Positions 22,901 through 40,500 of a stretch of DNA of 64,000 bases are shown in pieces. Under the pieces are notes generated by a model, which saw only the letters and a program-made list of their open reading frames with translations, searched no databases and had not been told where the DNA came from. The DNA is from Trichuris trichiura (lineage: Eukaryota > Nematoda > Enoplea > Trichinellida > Trichuridae): positions 62,001 to 126,000 of the forward strand of contig JBAJFE010000034.1 of NCBI GenBank assembly GCA_037903355.1, given 5' to 3'. The stretch's first letter is position 1; each line of letters starts with the position of its first letter. The position numbers and the translations under genes were made by a program.

Positions 22901-23639
22901 TCGAAACTAAGGCATGCAATTTAAAAAAAGACAAAACTAAACCTACGCAAACCAAAATTAGCCATATTACGACGCACAGAAAATTTAACTTTTGATTTTC
23001 AAGTTCAAGTAACAGAAGGATCGCTTGCTGCACACGCAGTTTTGCAAAATTGAATGCGGCACACTTCTGGCCTACTTTTAAAGGACAAACTCCCTGTCAC
23101 TTGTTATGACGGATAAATCAGCAAGACAGAACAGCTTCAAAACGTCTGCATTGAAATGCAGTGCGCAAACTGGCAGGTAAGGCTATTGCACCGATATTTC
23201 CTGCTTCAGTGATATCACAGCGATGTGCAATTATTACTGTTCCAAATGCTTTCCGCGACACTGGCCAACGGTTTACCGAAAACTTTATCTCTCTATTGTT
23301 TTCGTTGGCCAGTAAAGACTATTTCTATCAAACATTCGCTAGATACGGAAGAGAGAACTCAACAGTGTTGGCGCCGAAAAAATATCGAGATACCGTCATG
23401 GTTTAAAAATGTAAAGCACTTTTACATGTTCAGTTGGGAATACCTGAAATTTTTTAACAGCATTGCAACGATGAAATACTAATACATCCGCCATCGAAAA
23501 GTAGAATATTCTGCTTTGAAGACCGGCACGCCGTCCTGAGAGATATATTCTTTCAGTGTGCAACTTATCAACTCACGAAGCCATCGCGCTGTCCGGAATC
23601 AATTCGACAGAAGGGCGAATGGGAATTGGAAAGTAATTC
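19965..23639. other. no gene recognised
   Basis: AT-rich, with only short frames. A minus-strand frame at 22803-23033 has a hydrophobic stretch (VVIWLILVCVGLVLSFF) and lies where further decayed anoctamin exons might be expected, but I could not align it to one. Otherwise nothing seen. Confidence 0.35.
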
Positions 23640-24620
23640 TGCCCTATGGCAATGCAGCAATCGAGGCAGAAGCCAAAATTTTCCAAAACCATTCTCCGTG
23701 CTCTTTCATTGGAAAATTTTCAGCACTTTCAGCAGATAGTTTAATGTCTGCCACCGTCTTTCAAATTCTTCTCAACGGACTACCGACTCGTAAGCACCGG
23801 AGCGATCAGTCAAAAACATTTGCATATCCTTTAAATTAATTTCAAATAGTATTCGCCAAGCAATAAGCACCCAGTTGCCATTCTTTCCAGAAGATCTTTG
23901 CATGCCACCAGGAGGTATATACGTGTGTTAAAAAAATGGAAAGCCAATTATCGGCAAAGCTATCGAGAACCAGAGCAGAGTTCAGGCAAGAATGCCGAAA
24001 ATCGTACAGCTAGGTTGAGTTGACGTGAAGACCGATTATTTTTGCATCAAAAATTTCCCCACTGGATAAATAGCGGTCAGAACACTTCCAAGGCAAAGCT
24101 GATCTCTTACTACTTCATTTTATCAACATGAAACAGCTAGGGAGGCAACTTTCGACAGTGGCTACTATGGTTCATTGGAACAGAATGTTCGTTCAGTTAT
24201 CCCTTCTTTGACCTGAGAAAATATAGGTCATTCTCTTGAAAGAAGAATTATTTGAACAGAAACGAATAATACGTGACGGCAGCATTCTTACCCAAATAAG
24301 CAACGCATTTGCAGCACCGCGAACAACCCGCGTAGACCATGAACAATGAACATTCCGCGTAGACCAATACTACGTCCTGTCAGTTTCCTGTAAGCATACT
24401 CGTTCAATCAGTTTCGAAAATAAGAACACTTTACCTATACGATACGATCTAAAAGTGAACATCATATTCAAGACATTCATCTACACGGTTCCCAAATTTT
24501 GCACGGTGGCTAAGCTTGGTGATGCGGAACGCAAGCACATAAGCTACACACATATTTCAGTTAGAATATACGTTACAATATGGCGAGCCTACGCAGCAGA
24601 CAATTACCATTCAAAGGACA
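23640..24620 (-). pseudogene. decayed partial duplicate of the anoctamin 5' exons
   Basis: Nucleotide similarity to the intact gene runs in the same order and orientation. About 24114-24240 matches exon 16776-16903, sharing TTCAGTTATCCC and AGGTCATTCTC words. About 24287-24410 matches 16959-17057. About 24440-24580 matches 17105-17239, sharing GTGGCTAAGCTTG and CAAGCACATA. The exon matching 16776-16903 still reads ENDL but then has in-frame stops where the parent has Trp, and its CAG acceptor is changed to CAAG. Exon and intron lengths are kept, so this arose by DNA duplication rather than by retrotransposition. Similarity at 23640-23800 to exon 16554-16719 is weaker. No 3' part was found. 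Confidence 0.7.
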
Positions 24621-25083
24621 TCAAAGTGAGAACGTTCAGGGCCCTTCAAACATATAACGCACTGCAACCTACAAAAGCCTGCAACAAATACACAATGACA
24701 TCGAGAAAAAAAATACTATATGTTTGGCAGCAATCTGATCGAGAAAATTACTTCAAATATCGACCTTATGCTGCCAAATGTTTTCTATACGAGGTTTTAG
24801 TGCCTTAGAGCAATACACACTAAGGGTATCGAACCTCGCAACAATCACAAACCGAAAAAGACTGAATAATTACTAACCCGAATTTTATAGTGTGGAAAAG
24901 TTAAGTTAAAACGCTTAGAGATTCTTCTCGTTAGTTCAAGCAACTAGGCCGGCAACATTACAGTAAGAATATAAACCTGCGTTGTCACAGTAACCATTGA
25001 GAACAATAAGCTTTTATGCGCTTTATTTTAGCTTGAATTCTATGTTCTTCGAATAATTTTGCGTATTTAGAATTATCGGCCAC
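24621..25083. other. 5' flank of the coupling factor 6 gene
   Basis: No coding signal. It should contain the promoter of the gene starting at 25084, but no specific element can be named. Confidence 0.3.
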
Positions 25084-25719
25084 ATGTTTGGTGTTAAGCG
25101 AAATGTCATTGCGATTAGCAAACTTGCCCTGTCAACGTCCTCATGTTCAAGGCAGGCACGAAAAACTGCTGATCCTATTCAGCAGCAGTTTGTTAACAAG
25201 ATTCGTCTTTATTTTCAAAAGCAGGCGCTTTCTGGCGAAGGAACTTTGGTAGATGCGTCTCCACAGATTCAAAGCGAGTTAAAAGAGGAGTTGCAACGTC
25301 TTTCGCGTATATACGGTGTAACGGATGATACTGTTCGTTTTCCATCTTTGACCTTCCCGGAAGCAAAGTTCAATATTGTCACTATGGTAGATGAAGCTGC
25401 TGCAGAACGACAAAGGCTGGAACAAGTTGACGAATCGTCGATGGAAGAGACCGCAGGAACGCGTTTAATCGACTGGATGGAAAAGCCGCTGGAAACGGAG
25501 GGTTACGCGTTAGAGATCTTTTCCAATGATGGAAATTACAAGGAACCAACTTACAAAGAGGTGATCGAAGATGACTATTTGTTGTGCGAAGCAGAGCAAG
25601 AAGAATTATATGATGATGATAAATTTGTATTTTATGAGCATCTGCCTCAGCCGCAAACTATTCCAGAAGTTGAAAACATTACAACAAAAGATGCTAAGAA
25701 GTTCGATTTAATATTTTGA
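25084..25719 (+). CDS. ATP5PF: ATP synthase-coupling factor 6, mitochondrial, with C-terminal extension
   Basis: Peripheral-stalk subunit F6 of mitochondrial ATP synthase, linking F1 to the membrane sector. It is a single uninterrupted exon of 211 residues. Residues 1-25 are basic and Ser/Ala-rich with no acidic residue (MFGVKRNVIAISKLALSTSS), a matrix-targeting presequence. The F6 core follows at about 29-98: ADPIQQQFVNKIR, then LVDASPQIQSELKEEL, RLSRIYG and FPSLTFPEAKF, as in animal F6. Animal F6 precursors are usually near 105-130 residues. Here about 110 extra residues follow in the same frame, strongly acidic (EEDYLL-like and ELYDDDKF clusters) with many Tyr and Pro. I do not recognise this extension. 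No frameshift or alternate stop would remove it. An AATAAA lies 54 bp after the stop. Confidence 0.92.
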   Translation: MFGVKRNVIAISKLALSTSSCSRQARKTADPIQQQFVNKIRLYFQKQALSGEGTLVDASPQIQSELKEELQRLSRIYGVTDDTVRFPSLTFPEAKFNIVTMVDEAAAERQRLEQVDESSMEETAGTRLIDWMEKPLETEGYALEIFSNDGNYKEPTYKEVIEDDYLLCEAEQEELYDDDKFVFYEHLPQPQTIPEVENITTKDAKKFDLIF

Positions 25720-25772
25720 TCTTTTCGTAGCGTCAGTAGCATCTGAACAATGGTGTTACTTGTGCAAAGTTG

Positions 25773-25778
25773 AATAAA
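25773..25778 (+). other. AATAAA polyadenylation hexamer of ATP5PF
   Basis: Located 54 bp after the stop codon at 25717-25719, so the 3' UTR is short. Confidence 0.6.
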
Positions 25779-25944
25779 CAATGTGACCTACCTGATTTCG
25801 CTTAGCTTTTCTTGTACATACTTCTGGTTTTTCATTCATTCTGGGAGATTGGCTTTGCAACAGCTCAACAACGGATTCGAAGACTTAGCCGACTATTCAA
25901 TCACCAACTGCAAACGAAAAACCAGATTCACATTTGGTATGTCT

Positions 25945-25981
25945 ATTCTTCTTCTTCTTCTTCTTACTATTATTATTATTT
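25945..25981. repeat. CTT/ATT trinucleotide tract
   Basis: A run of CTT units passing into ATT units, about 50 bp left of the hairpin at 26029-26173. A second ATT tract sits directly on the hairpin's other side. Confidence 0.8.
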
Positions 25982-26028
25982 TGAAGATGTAGCTTCTTGG
26001 TGCGGGACTGTAGGTTTTCATGTTAATC

Positions 26029-26173
26029 TGTTTCTTTTTACAGAATGTGTGTCCCGTTAAAGATAAAACAAACTTTTATTCCTTGTAGCTTTCGGGCCGC
26101 GTGTGACCCCGAAAGCTACAAGGAATAAAAGTTTGTTTTATCTTTAACGGGACAAATTCCGTAAAAAGAAACA
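26029..26173. repeat. near-perfect 145 bp inverted repeat (hairpin)
   Basis: The arms, 26029-26096 and 26108-26173, are reverse complements with a few differences near the outer ends, around an 11-base loop. Each arm contains CCCGAAAGCTACAAGGAAT followed by a polyadenylation-like AATAAA. That looks like two opposed copies of the 3' end of one repeat family (see 26506, 32543 and 62578). It lies between trinucleotide tracts, just downstream of ATP5PF. Confidence 0.85.
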
Positions 26174-26206
26174 TATTATTATTATTATTATTATTATTAT
26201 CTTTAT
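26174..26206. repeat. ATT trinucleotide tract
   Basis: About ten ATT units immediately right of the hairpin. Together with the tract at 25945-25981 it flanks the inverted repeat on both sides. Confidence 0.85.
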
Positions 26207-26505
26207 TGCCGAAACGGTGTAGAGATCGTTCACAAACTTCGTCAATTGACTTATAGCGTAGGCCAGTTTTCTGTGTATGTCTTATTAGTTCACGTTCAAA
26301 ATTTTGAAGAATAATGATCTGGAAGAATTTTTTAAATTATTATAAATAAAAGCGAATCTTATTTACAGTTTGAAGAGGTGACTTATGGTCTTTATGCAGC
26401 TGATCCTTATTTTTTTAAGCATTATGTTGCTGAGTCAAGTTATAGTGTTGCATGAATTTTATATTGTTGATACGAAAGTACTACCTGTTAAGTGTTTAAT
26501 TAGCT

Positions 26506-26541
26506 AAGCTTTCGGGAATCGCTGGTTCCCGTCTTCAGCGC
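26506..26541 (-). repeat. short remnant of a dispersed repeat 3' end
   Basis: On the minus strand it reads GCGCTGAAGACGGGAACC then AGCGATTCCCGAAAGCTT. It shares this layout with 32543-32585 and, less well, with 62578-62604 and the hairpin arms. It looks like the tail of one dispersed element family, which I cannot name. Confidence 0.5.
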
Positions 26542-28629
26542 ATAAGAAATCATTCAACAGCATAAGGTCGATGTTTGAAGCAACTTTCTTGATGGGGTTC
26601 TTCTCATTCCATGACTCAAGGGGAGATCCCAGCATCCATTTGGCACAGGTATGGGTTGCTTGTCAAAGGATTGGCAACTGAAAGTGGTCAAAGGGCCACA
26701 CAGAACTTTTTTTATGCTGCGTTGGAGCAATCTCGAAAATACTGATTTGATGATGTCTGAACGCAACGATATATTACCGCTGGGAAAACATTTAGATGCG
26801 TCTGAAGCAGTCCATCGAAGATGCAAAGTGCACTTATGTGTAACATCAAATTCAGTTCTTCGTCATTGATGGAACCAATTTCTTATGTTTCAATGGCTGG
26901 CGAAGATGTCCCACTTTGGCTGATTTTACAACTGGCTGCTGGTCCTGTGATCATATCTATTTGTTAAGAAATCGTTTTAATCTGCCATGGACTCTCCATT
27001 TCGTCATTACCACTTAATTTGTCCTGATAGCTTGTCTAGTCCTGCGGCACTTAGCATGAGAAGAATTACAATATCGTCAAGAACTCTACTGCAATAGGAT
27101 GAAACATTCTGTCTTCCTCTTCTGTCTTTCGCCTGCTAGTTTCTACTTTACACTTCCGTCTATTTCTCCAACTTCCTTTTTCTTCTTTTTTCTTTTCGCG
27201 GTCTGGAACCCAATTCCATACGGCATGAACAGAAAAAGCTAAAAGAGAATGAAGAAATCAAAAATTAAAACTGTAAAAGAAAAAAGAAAGAATACCACCC
27301 AAGGGCGAATGCGTCGTTTTTGAAAACAACGTTTCAAACCATTTAAAGCTCCGTCTGCTGTAACCACGTCATTTCACACAAACAATGCGACCACTGCATA
27401 AACTCCGCCGAAGATGGGGTAGGTTGTTCCGAGAGCTTTAGGAAAATAGATTTAGTGAACTCTTTAAAACAAGGTAGTGTCACTAACCGCTTTTTACCGT
27501 GAAAATAAAAGCCATCATTACCAAGAGTGACGTGTTTATAGTAGTAAGCAGCTGTCATTAAGTGGAGTGGAGCGGCGGACAACTTCACGACTACCGTTTG
27601 GGTAAAGTGCCATTGACTGAAGTTCCACTTAACAGGCTCCAAATTCTCAAGCATGTAACCATGTTGAAGAATGACGGATGGAAGCGTTTAGGTTTTCTGT
27701 TCCCATCAGAACATGGCCTATTATTAGTAAAAAAGTGCTGCGCAGAGCTGCTACTGCAAATTTGTACCTACTTCCCCACAGGATCGTCAGTAATTTTAGG
27801 ACCGAGCAGAGGGACACTTTCAAGATGGAAAACCGTTGTCGTATGGAAGCAGGTTTGCTATATCTTCGCCATTTCGTAACGGTGCATTCGATGCATGGCA
27901 AACTACGAGTAGTTGTTCGTTTCTGGCACGCTCGTGGCCATCTTAGGCAACGGAAAATATTTACTTGCAATCTCTTTGGTTAAACCACGTCAAATAGAGA
28001 CACGACTAGAAGAGTTACTGTGGTTGTTAGAAATCGAAAGCGCTACTATGCAGTGACTAAGGAATAACACAGGAAACACGTACAAGTACACAGTACTGCC
28101 TTGTTAGAGCTGCTTGCAGGATGGCATGAAGGTTTCCCGGCTTGCTGTGTGCGCGCGACAAATCTATCGCAGCAGGCAAAATGTAACACGTAAAAGCCCG
28201 ACAACGACGACGACGACGACCGATTCGTCTAAGTTTAGCCGCCAACAGCAGGAAAATAAACCGAAGAGCTCCGGCGGCAGCAGCTTTCGTCCAAACAACA
28301 ACAGGCGGTAACGATGAATTGGAGAATAGCAATAGCAGTTAATTATCATTTTTTGAAAGAAACATACGGCAACAACCAGATATACAAATCTGCACGCGAC
28401 TGGCGGCCGTTGGCCATTGGTGCTTCCAGGGCGAATGGCACCATACCGCACACGGTAGTCGCACCCTATTGTCGGGAACGGACACAAAGACAGCGGCGCA
28501 TGATCCGGATAGTGGGTAGCATAGTTTTAACAGTAGCAACAATACAAGTCGCCCGTTTGACAATGGATGAAAGCAGCACGTTGCATTTCTGCTTTGCTTC
28601 TCGTGCAAAGGCGACAAACGGATGCCAAT
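26542..28629. other. no gene recognised
   Basis: Only short overlapping frames on both strands, none with a recognisable domain. Includes a CGA trinucleotide tract at about 28203-28221. The right end adjoins the Gs-alpha stop codon and should contain its 3' UTR, but no minus-strand AATAAA is evident near it. Confidence 0.35.
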
Positions 28630-34544
<5,915 letters not shown>

Positions 34545-34575
34545 GATCACTGCAAACAAGATGGTAAAAAAAAAA
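34545..34575 (-). promoter_or_regulatory. splice acceptor five bases upstream of the Gs-alpha start codon
   Basis: On the minus strand a T-rich tract runs into TTGTTTGCAG, then TGATC and the ATG at 34542-34544. This is a strong 3' splice site immediately before the start. It could be the end of a 5' UTR intron or a trans-splice acceptor for a spliced leader, as used by nematodes and some other animals. It could also join an unseen upstream coding exon carrying the missing MGC. Confidence 0.55.
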
Positions 34576-37500
34576 GACGCAGCTGACGGTAACTGGCCGC
34601 TTCAATTCCCGCAAAGGCCGGCCAAAAGGGTCGCTTTGGTTTGCAAGCAAAAAAAACGAAAGGAAAAAGCAAAAAATGGTGCTCCGAAACTGATAGAACC
34701 TGCATTCCTGAAATACTGTAGGATGGGTACGCGTACGCAGCTGAGGAACCGCCTTTGCGCGCTTAGGTAATCGCTCATTACAGGAAATGAATGAACGGAA
34801 AAGGAAAAGCAGCCTTTCGATCAATCAACATCAGCCGTGGTTGAAAAGCGAGAGAATAGCGCCGACCTTCTTTGTCAGTCGAGTCGTCGTTTAAACAGCG
34901 GGCAAATAGGGGAGCGATAGCTCACATCGCCAAGGGGCGGAAAAGAGCAAAGTAATTTTTTCTCGATCCGTTGCCGCCTCATTTTTGGCCTGAGACATTT
35001 TGAGAGACGGTGCACGCGCGTTCGCCTAATGTAGGTGACATGAAGAAGACATGCTCAAAACCTTTAAAAGATGAGCAGCCGTTTAAAGGACGCTTAAGTG
35101 GAGAGGAGAACAAAAAAGACGTTGTCTACTGGTTATTCGAGGCGACACGAACAGACTACTAATAGAAGTTGGCCAAAAGCGAAAACGGCTATGTTTGCTT
35201 TGCCCAAGGCGACTTTGTCCATTGACCTCCAAATGAGGAACCCTCCAGGCTTAAGGAAGGTTAAATGATTTCCAGCCGTTTCCAGCTGGTAGTCAATAGA
35301 AACGGTTCGGAAAAAGCACTAAAAAGAACCGGCGTTTGAACTAGGTACGTTTTAGCGAAACCGACTTCCAAAAGCAACATTTTTCATGCGAAAACAATAG
35401 GCGTTCACACTATGAGCGTTAAGCAAAAAAAAACGTGGTCAAGTTGGCGTCAGCCGCACTTCGGTAAACTCGATGAAGCTTCAAACGCTGTGTGCATTCA
35501 CCTTTTTAGGAGTACAAAATGGCGTTAACAGCTTTTGCGTCGCTACGAAAGGCGACGCGCACAAATAAGACTTCGCCAGCGTCTTATCGACTAAATCGCC
35601 CCGTGCGCTATTTTAAACGGAAACTGGCAAGAGCGGTGGCTATAAATAGCCGACTGCTTGGCAGACACTACAAATGGATTTTAAAACCAAGACTACGGGC
35701 AACTACCAAACGACGGCGACTTGCCGCAATGGCAGGTAGAAAGGCATTCAGCATTGTTCACTGGCAAAAAGGTAAACACAAAAACTCCAAGACAACAAGC
35801 GCACGTACGAACTAAATCAATAGCCAACCGGAAGATTAACAAAAGCAACACAATCTATGAAATGTGAACTTTAGTCACTTCGTCAGTGGACATAAAAATC
35901 GGCGAATGCTTGAAGAAGCAAAAAAGAGAAAATAAGATAATTTATGCACATCAACAGGAGTGATGAAGGTTCGCCGCCTTGACGCACCAATAAGTCCGCA
36001 ACTGCAACAGTCTACACGGCATTTCTCATATTTAATTAAAAGCAACGCAAAACATTGAAAAAACTATTAAGCTAGCTTAAGATTCACAACAAGTGTCCAA
36101 GCGGCGCCGAACAACGTCACTGAAAAATGACACTTATTACGGCAAGAGCAGAACCAACGACAATGGCAGCGTCAGCAGCCCTGCAAAGGGTGCAGAAAAT
36201 GTGCGAACAAAATTTTGAGAAAAAAAGGGACCAATGATGAATTCGAACGAAAAACGTACGGTTGGACTTTGGCTTTTTTTTAGAGCGGCATGTTCGAGCG
36301 AAAAATCACCGAGCAGACGAGGCTACGTTGAGTGGACCATCTGTAGTTGCAGCGGTATATATTGCTGCTCATAATGGCTGAGGCCGCGACACCTCTCTTA
36401 AAAACTCAACGAGTTGGTAGAACATTGGAATCGACCAATCAAACGGCCCACCAATTGAGTCAATCACGTGCTACCCAACCTTATGCCAAAAATAAGCATT
36501 ACAAGCGCGCGAAGGAGCAAAGACCAAACAGCATAGAAAGAATTGAAACTTTCCGGCTGCTTATCCACCGACTTTTTAATGCATCCTTTTGAGAAAACGC
36601 TAAGGTTTACGAAAGGTCGAACTTTCTTTTTGAGAAAGCGGAAAAAAATCGTCTTTGTTGCTAACCATCGCTACAGCAGACAACTGGCGGGAGAAGGGCC
36701 AATTCAACCGAGTTTTCACTGGGATGCCTAATGCTGAGCGTTGGCTAGAAACGCAACAATCCCACGGACGAAACCGACTCAAAAATAAACACAACAACAA
36801 CAACAAGGAACAAATACGTCAATTCTTAACAATGAGCGGTTACGCAAAGATTTAAAGGGAGCTGAGCCTTCACGCTTTCCAAGTTTAAAAACTCGCTAGC
36901 CGTCTGCCAAAGATGTCGGAATTTGAGAAATATTATTGCGCGAAAATTAAGTCCCACCGCCGCTTATAGGTACGTGTAAACAAGCACTTTTCTCGTGTAA
37001 AAAGAGTAAAAGATTGACGAAAATAAACAGGCACTTCAGGAAGCGAAGAATCTTACGAGGAACTTAAACTGAACGCGGCAAAGGTCTACAAGCGGAGCCG
37101 TATCCCCTTTGTACTGCATAGTTCGAATGGACTCGAAGAATTGCTAATCCAGTTGCAACAGCTTTTTAGCCATCTCCCTAACAACAAATAATTGATCAGA
37201 CTAACCGGCATGGAACGTCTGCGGCAGCCAATGCCGACCAAGTCCTTATGTTCGAACGGTGGGCCGACAAGGTAACAACACTTCTCCTTTGCTGAGCAAA
37301 GATTATGGCAAGTTAAAGCAAAAACCGGGGTCCATTGAACCTTCCGTGACCGGAAATTCCGGATGCAAGTTCCGTTCGCAAAGTATGACTACGGTAAAAA
37401 GGAACTTGACTTCATGATGCTTCTATAAAACGAAAAGTCTTTTTCCATTGCTATTAAACAACCTCTACTGCGCGTCCGTGGACCAGAAACCATCCATACT

Positions 37501-40500
37501 ACCGCTACGGAAGCAACCGGTTGTACAATAACCTCGGAATTGTGCTCACTGTCTTTGTTACGCCTTTGAGGGGAGAGGCCATTTGAGAAGGAGCAGAAAA
37601 CAAATTGGTTATATGTTCAACCTGCCGGTTTTACAACTTGTTTGAACAGCCATACGCTTGGAACGATTACTCCGCATGAGGTGGCGATCAATACCGCAAC
37701 TCTTTATACGGGTCTGATTGTAATGAAATGGCGTAAAATACAAAACAGCCAACATACCATTAGAGAAACGGCGGATTGTCAAAGTCGAACTTTTCGAAAA
37801 ATCGCTGAACCTTTTCCTATAACTTCATTGCATACAAATTGCGCGTTGCTTATTTTAAAACCTTTATTGCATGGCGCTCAGCTTCGATATAATATGCAGA
37901 GCAGCGCCAACTCCGCGGCCATAAAGCTAAAGAACGCGTATACACACGTTCCAAGCAGGAGCTGTTTCTCCTGAGCTAAATTTGTACGACGATTCCCTAC
38001 TTTCTGCACCTACGTGAAAACTTAATCGCGCTTAATTTTCGCCGGTTAAAAATTTTCATACTAGTACGTTTTTTTAAAAAAATATTATCCAAGAAAACCG
38101 CCTTTTGGGCTATTCAATGTATACGCATCCTATGATAATCAAAGCATCTGTCGAGTGAGAATTCGTTACTAACTTTCTTACTGTATTATATACAACCTGC
38201 ATTCATGTAATACTGTCGTAGTTATTGAAGCTTCACCAAGCGATCCTTAGGGGCGTGGAAACAATGAGCGGTAGGATGCGCAACGAAACGGAAAATGTAC
38301 AGCTTAAGCTGGCAACGGAAGTAGCTAAAGAAAGTGAACTTAACCTTAAACGACAAAAAGTGTCTGCGAAATCAATGACCGCCGCTCTAGGCGGTTGCAA
38401 AAAATAGTAAACCCTCTTGGCTTAGCAGAATGGATTTCGCCGAGAAAATCGATTCGCATCACGAAACGGCGCCACACAATGCGGCTCAGTGGACGAAAAA
38501 TCAGAGCTATTGAGCCAGTGCTTCCTGGTCGAGTACAACTGACCAACGAATTTTCAAGAAAGGTTGAAAAAAAAGGTGTAAGAAAGCAGACCGTATGCTC
38601 GGCTAAAAATAGAACGCAAACAAAAGGATAAAATGACGATGGCCTTGGGCGACTTCAGTCTCCAGGATAGATGCTACTACTATGGCAATTTCAGAGATGA
38701 TCAACTTCAGTCACGTACTCGTTTAAATATGTTCGCCTAGTTCAATAGAGGGAAAAACTGAACTGCTTAAGCTTAGCGAAGGCTGAACGCAAGCCGAATA
38801 GACGACTACACAAAGTTCTCCACCTACACGTGCAACGAGAATTCGAAAAAAAACTGCCGCACTGAAAGACAGCTTCACAGCCGCGAATGGTGTCTATCAT
38901 TGCTACATTGCAATGTTGCAATATTCGCTAAAGAAAGCAGATAACGTGGAACAAAGTGAAGCGTTAAGGAACCGAATGCAATTTGAAAGTCGCTTCTAAA
39001 AGAAAGCATTGCCCGTGCTACAAGTAAGCTTACAACTCTTTGGAAAGGGGAGAAAGAAAGAAGCAAACAGGCTTAGCAGGGAAGACTATTGCACATTCGG
39101 ACGAAAGCGAGAAACGAGTAAACACCACGCGTTGCACCCGAAGTAATCCGCATGGCAAAATTAATTATTTTGGATACAAGCAAAAAAGGAAGCATCTGGA
39201 ACCCTTACTTCTGCGTGGCAATCTTCAAGCAGCAATTGTGACCATGGCGAACGGCAGGCGGATGAAAACACGAATTGTCGTCCTTCACGTGGCAAGAGCG
39301 CAGCGCGCCGGTTACTACTATCGAGACAGCCGAACGAAAGAGTCGGGCACGACTAGGGTCGACGGTCAAGTTCACTACGGGCCTGCAGAAAAGAGCGCGA
39401 TAAGATCGCCAGTCTAAGTTTATCTGCTCTACTACCGACTGATCTGTCGTCGTCTAACGATGGGCGACCCAAAGAAATGCTACGAAACCGTGGCTGCAAG
39501 CTTGAACTGACAAACGCCAAACAATCCGTAATTTTCGCCGCAATTTAGGTCCGCCAAAAAATGTAGAAAAGGCGCACAACGGCTCTACATAGATTTCGCG
39601 ACAAATTTAACCCGTTTTCGTTCGGCGGACAAACTTCGAAAAGTTATACCAACCAGCTACCGTACACCCACTATTCGATTTTCAGGTTTATTCACAACCC
39701 GGACAAACATACTGACGCGCCATTTCTTTGCTCTGTCGTCGCGTCCGACAAGCGATTAAACAAGCTTGGAAACTTCCTTTGACGAATGGAGCTACTGGAA
39801 AATAGCTATCAGATCCAACTGGAACATATTTTAGAAAAACCCACCAAAAGCGCAATGCGTTTCCATTAGAGATGGGAAAGTTCTTTACGCATTAGATAAT
39901 TGTAACGTACATCTGCGGCGGGAACAATCCGTACTGTCGTGAAAGATTGGTTTTAAATAAGCCTAGAAATGCGCCGACTAAAGAAATGGGATATGTGCGC
40001 AAGAGCACAATTGTTCTAAATATTCAATTTTCTTTTTGCTTACGAATTTATGGTGTGGAAGTGCCCGAAGAAAAGTTCAGGCAACCTTTTTCAATGTCGT
40101 ACTGCACGGAACCGTCATGATTCGTTGCCACTGTGAGTTGACGCCGAACGAGCAAGTTACGAAGCAATTTGTAATATTTTCGCACTGCTTGATTTGTTGC
40201 CAATTGCAATAACAATCGGTGCCGACAAGCTGACCAACTGGCGTCGTTAGTGGCGCCGTAGAATTTTTGTTTAAGCGTAGCTATTCGTGCCAGTAGCAGT
40301 TGGTCGATGACTTGCTGTCGGCTAGCCAAAGTGATCAAAGCCGAAAGTCTCTTTCTATTGCGTAGTTGTCATCGATCAGCGAGTGTCTTTTTACGGCACT
40401 TCAACGGCAAAAATGGCACAATGCGCTAGGTATATTGCCGGCAATAATTGGCGGCACGTAATTCGCAACCGTTTGTCTTTGGTCACGGATTTGCATTGCT

